Source: Guyanagaster necrorhizus (taxonomy: Eukaryota; Basidiomycota; Agaricomycetes; Agaricales; Physalacriaceae). From it: a stretch of 64,000 nucleotides of DNA. The stretch spans positions 49,454 through 113,453 of the forward strand of contig NW_025064890.1 in the NCBI RefSeq assembly GCF_019112545.1, given 5' to 3'. The position numbers and the translations under genes were made by a program. Positions 1-11,480 of this stretch are shown piece after piece. Each line of letters starts with the position of its first letter. Positions within the stretch are counted from its first letter, which is position 1. Under the pieces are notes generated by a model that saw only the letters and a list, made by a program, of their open reading frames with translations, did not search any database and was not told the DNA's origin.

Positions 1-82
1 AGTAAGCAGTGTTCAATATCCTTGGAGCCTCTCCGCATATTTGTACTTTGGCATCAGGATCTTTGGGGCTTTTAGAATCCAT
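1..82 (-). CDS. Possible 5' end of an unidentified gene, cut by the window edge
   Basis: On the minus strand an ATG at 80-82 opens a frame that stays open to the window edge (27 residues, beginning MDSKSPKDPDAKVQICGEAP). It lies downstream of the methyltransferase gene in the same orientation. A second candidate start at 201-203 (MSGSDIHLTGDTVALS) reaches a GT at about 129. Neither piece is long enough to identify a family, and either may be chance. Confidence 0.25.
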   Translation of the reverse strand, partial: MDSKSPKDPDAKVQICGEAPRILNTAY

Positions 83-483
83 AACGCATCAATAAATTTG
101 AAGGTGTCATCATGAGGTCAATGCGTACCTTTTGAATGCAAGACAAGTCAAACCAGGACAGTGCGACTGTATCTCCAGTCAAATGTATATCACTTCCAGA
201 CATCACTTGCGTAGACATGACCTGTGGGTGGATTTCCCTCACATAGAAATGGATTCCACGTCTCTCTGACTGTTCTGTTTGCCTGAGCTTGGTACACTTC
301 CAATAAGATAGAACAAATGTTTCTATCCAAATTATTGGCAGGGAGGATGTTCAGAACGAACAGAAATCTACTGAGTTTGTTCTGAGTTTCGGGCGAGTTC
401 ATATAATACACGCATGAGCTCATTCGGTCAACTATACCCAATGACTTGTCGTTTTGGGCGGCATCTGCAAACGCGTGACAAGA
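83..483. other. Spacer downstream of the SMYD-type gene
   Basis: There is no convincing gene here. A minus-strand frame at 190-441 (83 codons) has a fairly protein-like composition (for example NICSILLEVYQAQANRTV) but matches no family I recognise. It most likely belongs to the 3' UTR of the methyltransferase gene or to a diverged remnant. Confidence 0.4.
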
Positions 484-2601
484 TCACTTTGATTTGGGTG
501 TATCCTGAAAAACGTTCCGGACACCCTGTTTCCAAACCCCAATCTCCTTCTCCAGCGATACAATGGCGTCCCGAACATGGCGGCCAATCTCTCCACCTTC
601 ATTCATCCGACCAAAGCCAATCATAAGTGAATTCCTCGCGCGTATGAACGTATCATAAGCGAGGTTCAATCTCGGTGGACCAGACGGAGGGTAGAACCCC
701 GGTTCATTGGTCTCACGCGGCGAAGGTTCATCCACAGCAAGTATCTTGGCCAATTCAGCGAGCGCAATTCCAAGTACCGGATGACCTTCTCTGTGAATAC
801 TGACCAATCCTGTAAGCGCTTTCGTCGCCACTCGGACGGTATTATCAAGGTATTCTTGTGTGCACGATGACGAGAATGATGATATGAGGAAGGATTTATG
901 TAAAATAGTTAGCCCGAGGAGAGGATGACAGGAAGGCGTGAGACCCGCAGAGGTGAGTATAGGAATGAGCTTAGTCGACAGTTGTCTCGCTTTTGCTGGA
1001 TCTATACAACATGATCAGTCAACGAACGGAAGGTAAGAATGGTTCTACCTTTGAATTGTACAACTATAGCTTTGTCGAGTGCTTCTTGGCCTACACGAAC
1101 CGCATCTAACACCGCATCGGTTGACTGAACAGCCGAGTTGCATTCATTGCATCTGGTGAGCGGGTTCTCTGTTAACTAGGTCAATATGAGGAAGCATATA
1201 AGGGTCAGAACCGAATCAAACCTTCCGTCGGTAGCGGACACATTCCTCCGCATGCTTTTGTGCACCACATGGACTCCCGAGGATCCATATCTGGAGGTGA
1301 TCTGCACAGTTGACACCTGCAGTCAAAGTGATAAGTTTCTTTGAGACTTCCTTGCCGAAGGGATCGGGGCAGAGTTGTATCGATGTATGCCGTCACGATC
1401 TGCCAAATACACTTAGAGAAGGAGAACGAAGCTGCAAGGATGACATACCTCTTCGCCAGGTAGAATATTGCGTAGCACGACGACGTGCATAAGTGGTTCG
1501 TCTGCTTGCGGATGGGCCGATACCCGAGGAAATACAATGACAGCGTTCGGATCGCAGGAATGATTTATGAGTGCGACTGCAGGCGAAACGGATACTCCGA
1601 GAGGGCACAACGCGGCGTCTGTGATGGTAAAAGTATTCGTGGTGAACTAGAGGAGACACATCAAAATAAATAGGATGAAATTATGCAGGGTACCCACCCG
1701 TGATATCAAATCCACAAGATCACCCGATGAGTTGATTCCAAACTGTCGTAAATCGTCGGGGGAGGAGAGTCCCAGATATTGAACTAGTGAATGAGCAAGA
1801 TGTGTATGCATTTCCGAGGCAGAGAGCGGCAGATTTTTCCTGTCTGGAAGAAAGGCATGAGAGCGGTGGACGTTTAAATACGACGGATCACTCACGGGAT
1901 TGCATGGCATCCAACTCTCTGGTCTGAAGAAAAAGTAGGCAAAGAAGGTGAAAGACGAATAGGCGACACCTACCCAGACACTATCTACTCTTTTCTTCTG
2001 TCTCATCCACAAGATGCGACCCATGCATCGTATGGCATCGCTAGGTATCGAAAGGTCATCAGAGGGTGCTGCTTTAGACCAACGCTGAAGAGATGTACAT
2101 TCATGTTTGTGGACAGACCAGTCTTTAGTTTGGCAGGTCTACTCAAAGGATAAGGGATGGGACTAATGCAAACAAGTGTTACTGACCGAATCACAGTACC
2201 ACACTGAACGACACTGGGTACATCGCTTCAGGCCGGAAGGAGGTGGAAGTCCAAAGCACGCCGAGCAGTATCCATCCATTTTTTCTGTTGAAAGCACTGC
2301 GACGTGAGGTTGTACAGCAAACAGAACCTGGCCTCGGAGGAGGTCAGCACCTTGACTGGTTCTTGAATGTAGATGACTCACCTGCTGCGAGATTTACTTT
2401 GCTCCATAGGCCCCGTCCTGAGATATCACAAGTCCGAACCTCTATGCTAAGAGGCAAGTCGCGATAAAGTCCATTGCTAGGTAGAGCAGATTCCACCGCT
2501 GGCTGTTGTTCCGAAGGTACCTCCCTGGCTTCCTTCTTCGTGGATGGTCCGTTCACATAAGATTTTGTCTTTCTGGAGGCTCGTAGATCGCTGAATGACA
2601 T
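484..2601 (-). CDS. SET and MYND domain lysine methyltransferase (SMYD family)
   Basis: Probable S-adenosylmethionine-dependent protein-lysine methyltransferase of the SMYD3-like class. Nine exons join in frame to 578 aa: 2601-2382, 2350-2187, 2138-1974, 1923-1896, 1843-1698, 1646-1449, 1399-1222, 1168-1049 and 1001-484. The product shows the SET N-terminal part (GRGLWSKVNLAAG), then a MYND zinc finger beginning CSACFG and CTQC, followed by WYCDSTCQTKDWSVHKHEC. The SET core is NHSCDPNAVIVF, followed by LPGEEIVTAY and the post-SET cysteines CRCQLC, then a helical C-terminal region. Domain order and length fit SMYD proteins. The ATG at 2599-2601 precedes the SET-N motif directly. The gene is divergent from the Atg27-like gene. 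Oddities are a 28-nt exon and a first intron of only 31 nt. Substrate cannot be told from sequence. Confidence 0.88.
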
Positions 2602-2986
2602 TGTCGTTTGAGAGAGCCAACGGTGCCGCGATGCCGGTGTATTTTTAAGATTCCGATACCCCGCTGCTATTCCGGCATGGTCTGCCGATGTTATTGGTTT
2701 TCCCACCAGCATGTCCTCTTACCAGCAGGCCCAGAATTCCGGTATTCACTACCTTGGCTACCGTGGGCAACCAAGCGGTGGTTATGCGACACTAAATGGC
2801 CCCCAAAATACGCCTTTTTCACAAGTCTTGGTTGTTCTTTGCTCCTACCGCTCCCTGGATGTACATGTGATGCTGCCACCGGTCCGGATATGGTCCTCTA
2901 TTCCCTCGTAGCAGCAGAACCACTGACAATGCCAGTCTTCTGCATTCCACTGCTGCAGGCGTCTTGCACAGATATCGTGCCTCACG
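2602..2986. promoter_or_regulatory. Shared divergent promoter region
   Basis: About 385 bp separate the start codons of the methyltransferase gene (-) and the Atg27-like gene (+), so both promoters must lie here. I see no clear TATA box. Part of this stretch may encode the missing signal peptide of the Atg27-like protein. Confidence 0.45.
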
Positions 2987-4151
2987 ATGGATCCTTCCAC
3001 ACTTGCTCCCCTTCAATGTAGTTTTCAAATCGACAACGACATGTTCGATCTATGCCCTCTCATCACGTCGCATCCCGGACCGCTGGCGATTTCGCTGGAC
3101 GAAGAAACTCCCCCAACACGCACGAGAAACTCTTACAGTATCAGCCTTAATGGCCCCTTGAAACTGGATGTAACTTTACCAGCCGAACTACAGGTATTTG
3201 CATACTTCGCCGGAGCGACTTGTATCCTGATTGCCTATGAGTGTCCTGACGGTACTTGGATATGCCTGATCGGTTGGTTCTTCGTTCAATTGCAGATATA
3301 GAATTCACCAAGATAGTCCTATAGTTACCAATGCATGGCCAAACCGACCTTCGGAATCCACCCGCGTTACAAATGTGATTCCTATAGCAGTCGATCCGAA
3401 TCTCAATCCAACAGCCAAGCTTGGAGCAAAGGCGAAGCTAGACGATTATCACAGTACGTTTCCATGGCAAGCAAAGTGCGTCTGTATCTAAATCTACTTT
3501 AGCACCGTTACAAGTGACACTCCACGGCGGCTCGTATACAAGTCGAAATGTAAGGCAAAAGGCTACGTTTCAGTTTATATGCGACCACGATGTCGAAGAG
3601 GTGAGTTAGAGGGTAGTACGGCTCAGCCAGTATGCTTAACCAACGTAGCCAACAGAACCCGAATTCGCATGGTCCTTCAATGGCACACACGCATTTACGT
3701 GGAAATCGAAACACGCCTGCTCGAGTATAGTCTCAGGATCTCCGACTAGTCCGTCAGAACCTGACCCCGATCCTCCTGCGGAGCCCCCACACGAACCTGA
3801 CCTCATCGGCGAGGTCCCCGTTCATCAAGTTGGACTTCTTCCGCTATTCCTCATATTCTTCGCTATTTTGTAAGTTTAATGCCGGCTTACTTGATTGCCA
3901 ACGCTAACCTTGATAGGTCTTTTATCGTCATCCGTGTTGTTTACCCCAGGAGTCGTCGGCGTGTGCGACACGCGAAGTTTAGACCATCCTCTTCGCGGCT
4001 GCTGGAATGGGCGCAACAAGCGGGATTTACCGATGTGGACTCTGATGCAGAGTCGGACGAGTTTGGTATTGATGAGCAGATACCGCTGACCCGTCGTATG
4101 TATGGAAGTGCTCCTAGCACGGGAGTCGTTTACGGGAGTACGGGCAGGTAA
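2987..4151 (+). CDS. ATG27: Atg27-like MRH-fold single-pass membrane protein
   Basis: Probable autophagy-related protein 27, a type I membrane protein of Golgi, endosomes and Atg9 vesicles. Exons read by eye: 2987-3193, 3242-3272, from 3313, and three more, with introns of 40-55 nt. The luminal part shows paired-cysteine motifs typical of the family: CSFQIDNDMFDLCPL, CPDGTWICLID, RVTNVIPIAVDP, LHGGSYTSRNV, ATFQFICDHD and FTWKSKHAC. A Pro/Glu linker leads to one hydrophobic span (LLPLFLIFFAILSFIVIRVV) and a basic then acidic cytosolic tail of about 70 residues. The ATG at 2987 gives no signal peptide, which is unexpected, so an upstream exon is likely. One possibility is an ATG at about 2872 spliced at about 2908. 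The fold is well supported, the exact member less so. Confidence 0.78.
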
Positions 4152-5890
4152 CGCAATTATGCATACTTATTTTACGATTTCAGAGCGGCTTGAACCGCTT
4201 TGTTTGAATCCCATCAATACGAAGAAGATTTCGACGAAAATCAGTTGATTCGTCCGCCGTTTCCTGCTTCCATCGAAATACGTAGCCTCGTGCGGCATTA
4301 ATTTGCATTAATAGAGGCATTTTCTTCTATCCAATTTCGCAGGAATGGAACTGTCACCACTTTGTGGTGATCTCAGGACCAACGGATCGCTGTATCCACA
4401 TGAATTCTTGTATTGGAGAACCTCCGACGACATGCTTCTTCACGATGATCCCCAACTTTATCTAAGTCATGAATCAGAAGAAGCTTGTGTGCTGCTTGTA
4501 GAAAGAGTTGGACCTTTGTTGGAATGCGGTGAAGAAAAAATCCCGAAATTCTGTCTTGGTACCCCTGTTTCTATGTTTTCTGGTCTTGAAATTGGAATGC
4601 AGTGATGGGCCGGCGCAGATTATTTACCGGGAATGGTGGCTCGTTCGCCACTTGCCCAAGGTCAATATGGATGCGAGAGAAAAGGAAGGCCTCTAATCTT
4701 CTCTTCGCAGTACCTGGGATCAAATTATGGCTCATCTCGTGTATCTGGCATGGACGCAGAGCGTCGCCAGCATGCGAGTCCAAAGATTCCCAATCCGTCG
4801 TTTGTAACTTCGGATTAGAGTTGGCTGGACTTTGCATCCTTCGACTTTGCGTCCACGATGACGCATCGAAGAAAGACTTGGCGCATGCACAGTCGATTCC
4901 ATTTGGATACCAAGTTTGACTAGTTGGGTGTTTGTGTACCGATCACCGCCAGATGCAATTTTTCAAGCCATTGAAACCGGCACGAAAGGGACCATCTTTT
5001 ACGACAAGGCTGAGTAAATGCGGTTGGTAGGGGAGAGAGCGTCTAACCATTTTCCGTATTCTAAGGCACTCATTGTATGAATGGAGTAACTCTTCTGTGA
5101 GTACGGGACCTTTCGAAGGCATGCTTTTTGGAGACAGCTTTCGTATAGCACTGTATGTAACTTAGATAGAGAAGTATGTCTCACGCAAACAAGACTCACC
5201 AAATTTGCTCGCTTTAATTGTCTTGCGACATGTCGGATGCTCGTACCAGCTGTCTAGTTTGGAGTCCATTCCTCAGTGAGGTGGGTTTTCACGATTTAGC
5301 TTGTCGTAACGTGGTTCATGAACTTTGTATATGGCGGGTAGCTGTCACGTCGACCGTTTCCTGCATTCCAACTGTCTTCTAGGGAATTTATCGAGGCAGT
5401 TGAGAGATCGACCGCTAAGCTAGGGTGATTGGGGATAACTGGTACGGGTCAAGGTTTAGCTCGGCGAATTTTATTGAATGTATCGACTTGTCAAGGGCCA
5501 GGGGTGGATTATGCCATGCCTGGTTGACATGTCGGGGCCGACTGGCAAGTCGGTGGTTTGTCCAAAAATTTCCTTGTTGAATGAATTTGTGCAGATTGTC
5601 GACTTTTGTTTGAATGTAGACTTGCACTGTTGCACTGTAAGTGAGTGAATATACTTTACTCATCTGAGGTGGATTTGGGATTTGATTGTGTCCGAACGGG
5701 GGTTGCCGATCAAAGTGTCTTCGATAATTTCTAATCGCCTTGAGTTCTAGCTTTCGTATTAACGATATTCACGACAAGCAGCCGGGATCTCCGCTATAAT
5801 GGCCTCTATAATTCTCTTATCCTTGCGCCCTAACTCCTCGGCTGCAATGTTATAAGTTCCCGTTCACCTTCCATCCTGACCATATCCCCC
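4152..5890. other. Intergenic region, no supported gene
   Basis: 1.7 kb between the Atg27-like gene and the amidase gene. A plus-strand frame at 4345-4605 starts with ATG (MELSPLCGDLRTNGS) and has 86 codons, but it matches no known family and has no good splice partner that I can see. The last 150 bp hold the amidase promoter. Confidence 0.5.
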
Positions 5891-7982
5891 ATGCGCACCC
5901 TTCACCGTGCTTGGTCAGTTTCCTTTCTTTTTTTTATCCTAAACATATCTCACCAGTTCTCCAGCGCATGGAAGCGCGACGACCGTCAGCGAAAGATAGA
6001 TGCACTCCCCGTCACGTACAACGACCCTCTGACCCCTGCAGAAGAGAAAATCCACGCCCTTCCATTGGCATCGCTCGTTACTCAATGTCGATCCGGCGTC
6101 CTGAACCCTGCGGACGTCATGCAGGCATATGCAAAGAAGATGCTCGTGGCCCAGAAGGAGTCCAACTGCATCACTGATATCATGGTCAATCATGCCCTCG
6201 ACTCGTCGTCTCTCGCGCACTACGGTCCAGGTGCCGATTCAGATAGTCGTGCGTCAGATTTCCTTCGTTCACGGCCCCTGCTTGGTGTTCCGGTCAGTGT
6301 CAAAGGCACGCGTCTCTATTGTTTTTTTTTTTCCGGATCTCTTCTTGACCCTTGAACAGACTCGTTCGACATAGAAGATCATGATACAACCATCGGTCTT
6401 GCGAGATTTTCAGACAGACCCGCAAAGAGCTCGGCTTCCATCGTCCGACTCCTTCGAGACGCCGGTGCCCTTATCCATGTCAAGACCACCGTACCCACTG
6501 CCCTGTTTTCGATGGAGACAGAGTCAGATCTCTTCGGTCGAACGACCAATCCATACAAAGCTACGCATGGTGTTGGCGCCTCTACCGGTGGCGGTGGCGC
6601 GCTCGTAGCTTGGGGCGGGAGCATGGTTGAAGTCGGAAGCGACGTTGCAGGCAGCGTTCGGATGCCCGCCCATACCTGTGGAATATGGAGCATGAAGGGA
6701 AGCGTCGGCCGCTTTCCGGTGTTGGGCAACATGTCGCCGATGACGGGCCTCGAGGCGGTACCTATACTGACTGGCCCACTGGCGAACAGCTTGGACAACC
6801 TAGAGGAGTTCTACAAGCGGGTCATTGACATGGAGCCCTGGACGTATGACCATACCGTTCGTTTGTTTTTCGCGCTAGTTCGGCGTTATCACTTACGACA
6901 TTATCTTAGTGTGTTCCTCTTCAGTGGCGTCCATTAGACTTCCTGGAAGAAGGGCGAAAGCTGAAATGGGGTGTCATATGGACCGATAGTACGTGAATTA
7001 CCCGCATACCCCTTCCCTCGTGACATTGTTGATTAGATACGATACCCCCAACACCTGCCTGCAAACGTGCTTTATCCACCGTTGTCGGAGCTCTCAAAGC
7101 AGATGGCCATGAAGTCGTCGATTTGTAAGTTAAACAGTTTGACTTTTGGCGCCATTTGTTCACCAACACTCGTTAGCTCACCGCCAATCGAGGAAGTATT
7201 GAGCATTGGCTATCAAATAGTATTCGCAGACGGAGGTCAGTTACCCTGCTAAACCTTAAAGATTCCGTTTTTGATTGACACATGTGCAAAGGTCGTCAAA
7301 TCCGCAATGTCCTTCTTCCCGGAGAAACGCTGAATGCGGCATTGGTATCTGTCTTAAAACATGTTAGCCGCTCACGCTTCGTGAGAACCGTCCGGAGGTT
7401 ATGGTCATTTATCGCCAGAAAAACCGAGCTCGAGTTCCCGGACAATTTGAAGGAGCAGACCATTGTCGAGGAACGCCAACTAATCGTCCAACGCGACGAG
7501 TTGCGGCAGCAATGGCACGAAAAGTGGAAGAATGAGGGTCTTGACTTTGTCTTGACTGTCACCTTGCCTTTTCCCGCACTGGAAAATGGTGACGGCGAAA
7601 AAGCCTCTCTGATGAGTGCTAGCTACACGTTCCTGTTCAATATGGTACATCACATTCCCCTTCCTCTAGGTCCAAGCTGATTGATTTTACTATTTTGCAG
7701 CTGGACTATTCGGCGGGTGTCCTCCCGGTAACGAACGTGCGGAAGGACCTCGATTCCCTACCCGTGGACTTTGAATCGACTTTGATGTATCAATCATTGT
7801 CTGCTCCCGCCCGCCAAGCGTGGTCAACGTACAATGCGGAGAAGATGGACGGTCTCCCCCTGAGTGTCCAGGTGGTAGGTCGCCGATTCGAAGAAGAGAA
7901 GGTATTTGCAGGTATGAGGGTTATCGAAGCTGCACTCAAGAAGCAGAAGGTGTTATTTGTTGGTAAGAAGGACGCTGTTTAG
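5891..7982 (+). CDS. Amidase-signature family hydrolase (fatty-acid-amide-hydrolase-like)
   Basis: Hydrolyses C-N bonds of amides by the Ser-cisSer-Lys mechanism. Seven exons are joined by short introns. The N-terminus has one hydrophobic stretch (VSFLFFILNISHQF) that could be a signal or membrane anchor. The catalytic lysine lies in GVPVSVKD, spliced to SFDIEDHDTTIG. The signature region reads GASTGGGGALVAW and GSDVAGSVRMPA, so the Lys, cis-Ser and nucleophilic Ser are all present. The second Ser of the usual GGSSGG is replaced by Thr. The C-terminal motif GLPLSVQVVG is typical. The first intron (6306-6359) starts with GC rather than GT. Length of about 560 aa fits fungal amidases. The substrate is unknown. 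The ATG at 5891 is the first in frame. Confidence 0.88.
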
Positions 7983-8349
7983 GTGCCTCTTACCATTCTG
8001 TTATTATTTTCGTTAACTTTATGTTCCGGCGGCGTTCGTTATAACTTTATTTCAAGTAGTGTAGACACCTCTTAACTGCCCTGTAAAATAGTTTAATGAA
8101 TTTCTGTGTACCTCGCGGATGTTATATCCAGAGACTTGCCGTTATTATTGCAATCCTTTGACATTGGACAGACAGATTAGATACAGGCATTCAGTAGGCG
8201 GCTTTCAGTGACATACTTGGACACACTTTACAGCCTCAATCTGCCGTCATAGAATACCAATATCCGTTCACAATCCTACTAAGCCAAACATGGGAGTACT
8301 ATTAGCACAGAAAGTGACGTGTGAATGAAGAAGTTCTTACCGTCAGGTA
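7983..8349. other. Convergent intergenic spacer
   Basis: 3' flanks of the amidase gene (+) and the cyclophilin remnant (-). Nothing else is seen. Confidence 0.5.
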
Positions 8350-8766
8350 TCACTCTAGACCACAATCGCCAATCCATACAGATTCCAGTGGTCTCTCATC
8401 TTTACTTTCGGGTCGACTACCGACCACGTTCAACCTCTCTAATACCTGGACGCCATCTTCATCTCCGCCCTTGACTCGCCCAAATATGACGTACTTTCTG
8501 CAAAGAGATTGGGTCTAGCAGCGATGGAGAGCAATGAAGGATCTTACCTTTAAGCTTGGCCAACGAAGAACGGAGAAGAGTTGACAGGGTTTTTCCCTCC
8601 GGAGTTGGCCATTGCAAGACTACCGTGGAATGGAGTTGTTTGAAGACCGGCTTTTTGGATGACGACAGTGTGGGACACCTCTCCGCCGCTGCCATCGCCT
8701 GGCGTTGTCATCGTTATATCGCTGAGGGTCGCCGATGTTGATGTCGAGATAGCAGGTGGTCGACAT
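8350..8766 (-). pseudogene. Broken cyclophilin-type peptidyl-prolyl isomerase
   Basis: Pieces of a cyclophilin remain in the right order on the minus strand. The N-terminal strand MSTTCYLDINIGDPQ starts at 8766. It is followed, in another frame and after only a few codons, by GDGSGGE, then HGSLAMANSGGKNPVNSSPFF. After a 50-nt intron (8498-8547) come KYVIFGRVK and the C-terminal ESVWIGDCGLE. The core between the first strand and GDGSGGE, which in working enzymes carries the FHR and QGGDF catalytic segment, is absent. The joined frame also meets a TAA at 8550-8552 just before the splice donor. The first and middle parts are in different frames. It therefore cannot make an active isomerase. The first few codons resemble a fungal cyclophilin subtype with an N-terminal extension. 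Confidence 0.75.
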
Positions 8767-8967
8767 GGTGGTCGACAAGAGACCCTGATTTCCATTTTGA
8801 ATGACAGCGTTGTACTTTCATTGATCCTTGTATAGTAGTTTGTGTTTGTAATTTGTGCTGTATCCATCGTCTCTTGTACTGCTTCCTGTCGGCCCTGTTC
8901 TGTTGCTCTTGCCTTGTATTTTTCTTTATTTAATTTAACGCTATCCAGGTCGTTGAACACAATCTCC

Positions 8968-10877
8968 ATGATGTTCCTATCTGATTTCTTCCAGCCTTTG
9001 GTTTCGCTCCTAAGAGGGTCATGTCTCATTCTTGCGCTCCCTCCTGAAGTTCTTCTCGAGCTCATATTCCCCCGTTTGTCTCTTCGTGATCTTCTGGCTC
9101 TACGATCAGTACGTCTTGTTTTAGTATTCACCGCTCTAGGTTCTCATTCCATTATAGGCCAACAAAAGTTTCTTCTACCTCACTCATGATTTCATGCTCT
9201 GGAAGCGGATGCTCAAAAAGGTCCACCTCCCTCTTCCCCTTTCACATCCTCCCTTTCAGCATACTCCTGCCAGAGATCACCATCTCGAAAGGGCTCTCAT
9301 ACGCGCATCTTCGTTGGAGAAGAACTGGATAGTAGAACCTTGCATACGATTCACCTACATTTTAGAGACGCCGGGCGACAAAGTTCTCGAAGTATCTCTT
9401 CTTCCTGGAGGGAAGTATCTCGTCGCATCTATGGCCGACGTGAAGGATTATCGGTATTATCTGGCCATTTTTGATGTCGACGAAACGCCTGCTGAGAGAA
9501 ATAATCTGCTGGCAAAGATAGCCTTGCCCAGCAGGGCGTATCATCTGCGGGCTAAGTTCATGCACTACCAAGGAGAACAGCGCATCATGATATTCTACGT
9601 TCGACGAGGCTATCCGACCGGGACGCTGTACAGGTCTGTTTCAATTCATGTTTGCATGTTCATAGACGCTCAAGCATCTCTTCTAGCCTAGATCCATCGA
9701 CGCTAAGCTACGATGCTGCAGACGTGGAACATCCTTTATCGTATGACTGCGTCTGTACTTCTGTCGCGCTAGGATCTTTGGAGTACATCTCAGACCCCGA
9801 AAAAGACAACACTTCGTCCACTTTTCGGGAATATGCAAAATCACTTCCCAGTCCTTTCCAATGGTCCAGTACTGTCTGCTTTGGTGATAGGCGGCCGGAG
9901 CGTCCTTCTTTATGTCAATATCTTGGGGCCCCTTGCGCTGCTGTGTGTCACCAAAACCGGGTTATAATCGTCAACTTTGACACTCAGCGCACGACGCACT
10001 TCATATGCCCAGACATGGGGCCTAATCAGGTTAGTACTACAAAATATAACGTGATTTCAGAACGTCCTCTTAACGTTCTTACTCATAGAGGATTCTTGCG
10101 CTCAGAATTCTTCCTGCTCAGGCCCATGTTCTCCTCGTGCGAGCTGATGTTAACGGGGATCAGATCGAACTCTATGCTATACCTCAAGTCTCTGCACAGC
10201 ACATCACATTTCCTTTGCAGCAGGTTGTTACTCACGTTTCGAATAACAGAATTGACGCTGCATGCATCTCCGACATGTACATGCCTCAAAATGCCAATGG
10301 TTCGCCTTGGATAAATTCTCCTCCGTCCATAGCTCCCCCAATTGCCATCTACTTGACTCATGTCGATGGTATCATCGGCACAGTTAATTTGCAGCTACAC
10401 CGAAATAACAAAACGGGGTCAATGGAGTACGATTTGAACCAGCGCACTGTTACGACTATCCAGGTGCCAAGCGCTGGTCGTCTCAATGTTCTTCCGGGGG
10501 CATATCGCTCTGTTGCATACCACACGGACTGGTTCGACCGCACAGAAGCGCCCAAAATTACGTCGTGGTGGCGAGGATACAATATAACGAACATGGACTA
10601 CGCCAAAGGTCTTTTCAAAGGCCCTCAGACCGTCCGTCCCCGAGCGAAGGAATGGGACCCGCTATACTCGTTGACCCAGAATTACCTGAAAGGAGAGCTG
10701 GAGAATGGCGCACAGAGTCTGTCGTGGGATGAAGGCTCTGGACGAATGTGCATTGCTCGTTATAAGCCGTCAGATTGGCTCTTCGGTACGCTGAAGATCC
10801 TAGATTTTGGGAAATACCCGGCATACCATGATAGAAAGCAGCTCAGAGATTCTTTAACTGCAGGAAGGACTTCATAA
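8968..10877 (+). CDS. F-box domain protein
   Basis: Likely substrate-recognition subunit of an SCF ubiquitin ligase. The F-box reads ALPPEVLLELIFPRL, then SLRDLLALRS spliced to ANKSFYLTHDFMLW. About 500 further residues carry no repeat I recognise; they may form a diverged beta-propeller, as in many basidiomycete F-box proteins. Four exons are visible, with introns near 9112-9159, 9632-9690 and 10029-10089. The first in-frame ATG is at 8968; earlier in-frame codons are not ATG. The 3' end is only 60 bp from the convergent gene at 10938. The substrate is unknown. Confidence 0.75.
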
Positions 10878-10937
10878 TTATATATACTTTATACAAGGAT
10901 GAACGTAAAATATGTATCATGAAACTTGCGGCAGCTC

Positions 10938-11480
10938 TTAGAAACTTTGGCTCGGTTTGGCTTTCCTGATCTTGTTGGCACCCTCAAACGCATCCCGCAT
11001 GTTTTCGTGCCAAGCATCTGATTCATCCTCAGTCATGTCCTCTAGGATGATGTCTGGAGAGCTCCTGATGTGGAATAGTGAACCGACGGTGAGGAAGTTG
11101 TGATCAATGACTCTAGATCTGCGCGGCGGCGGCGTAGGAGTTCCAAGATCTATGACTCTATTCTTCGAAGCTCGTGGCGCGGGGGGTGGGCTCGTCTTCT
11201 CCCGAGGCATGAATGCTGGTGTGCTGGGTGCAGAGGGGAGAGCAACGAATGAAGATAGTCCGGGGGTAGAATTAGGAGTGGTAGACTTGACTCGGCTTCG
11301 CCTCTTTTGCCTTAGACTCTTTCTAACGGCACCCGACCGTGAACCACGATTCAGGGCCTGTAGGTAGGCCAATCGCTCTCGCCGCCACATGGAGAACTCT
11401 TTGGGATCCAGCTGCACGTTTAGAGCCGGCGTCTGCTGCGGGTTGACTCGTATTGAGGTGGATTTCGAGTTGCGAGGCAT
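10938..11480 (-). CDS. Small basic protein of unknown function
   Basis: Single-exon frame of 180 aa starting at the ATG at 11478-11480 (MPRNSKSTS). The N-terminal half is rich in Arg and Lys (WRRERLAYLQALNRG, then SLRQKRRSRVKS), which suggests nucleic-acid binding or a nuclear signal. A Pro/Ser/Thr-rich linker follows. It contains two copies of a short motif, NRVIDLGTPTPPP and SRVIDHNFLTVG. The end is acidic (EDMTEDESDAW). I do not recognise the family. Convergent with the F-box gene. Confidence 0.55.
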   Translation of the reverse strand: MPRNSKSTSIRVNPQQTPALNVQLDPKEFSMWRRERLAYLQALNRGSRSGAVRKSLRQKRRSRVKSTTPNSTPGLSSFVALPSAPSTPAFMPREKTSPPPAPRASKNRVIDLGTPTPPPRRSRVIDHNFLTVGSLFHIRSSPDIILEDMTEDESDAWHENMRDAFEGANKIRKAKPSQSF

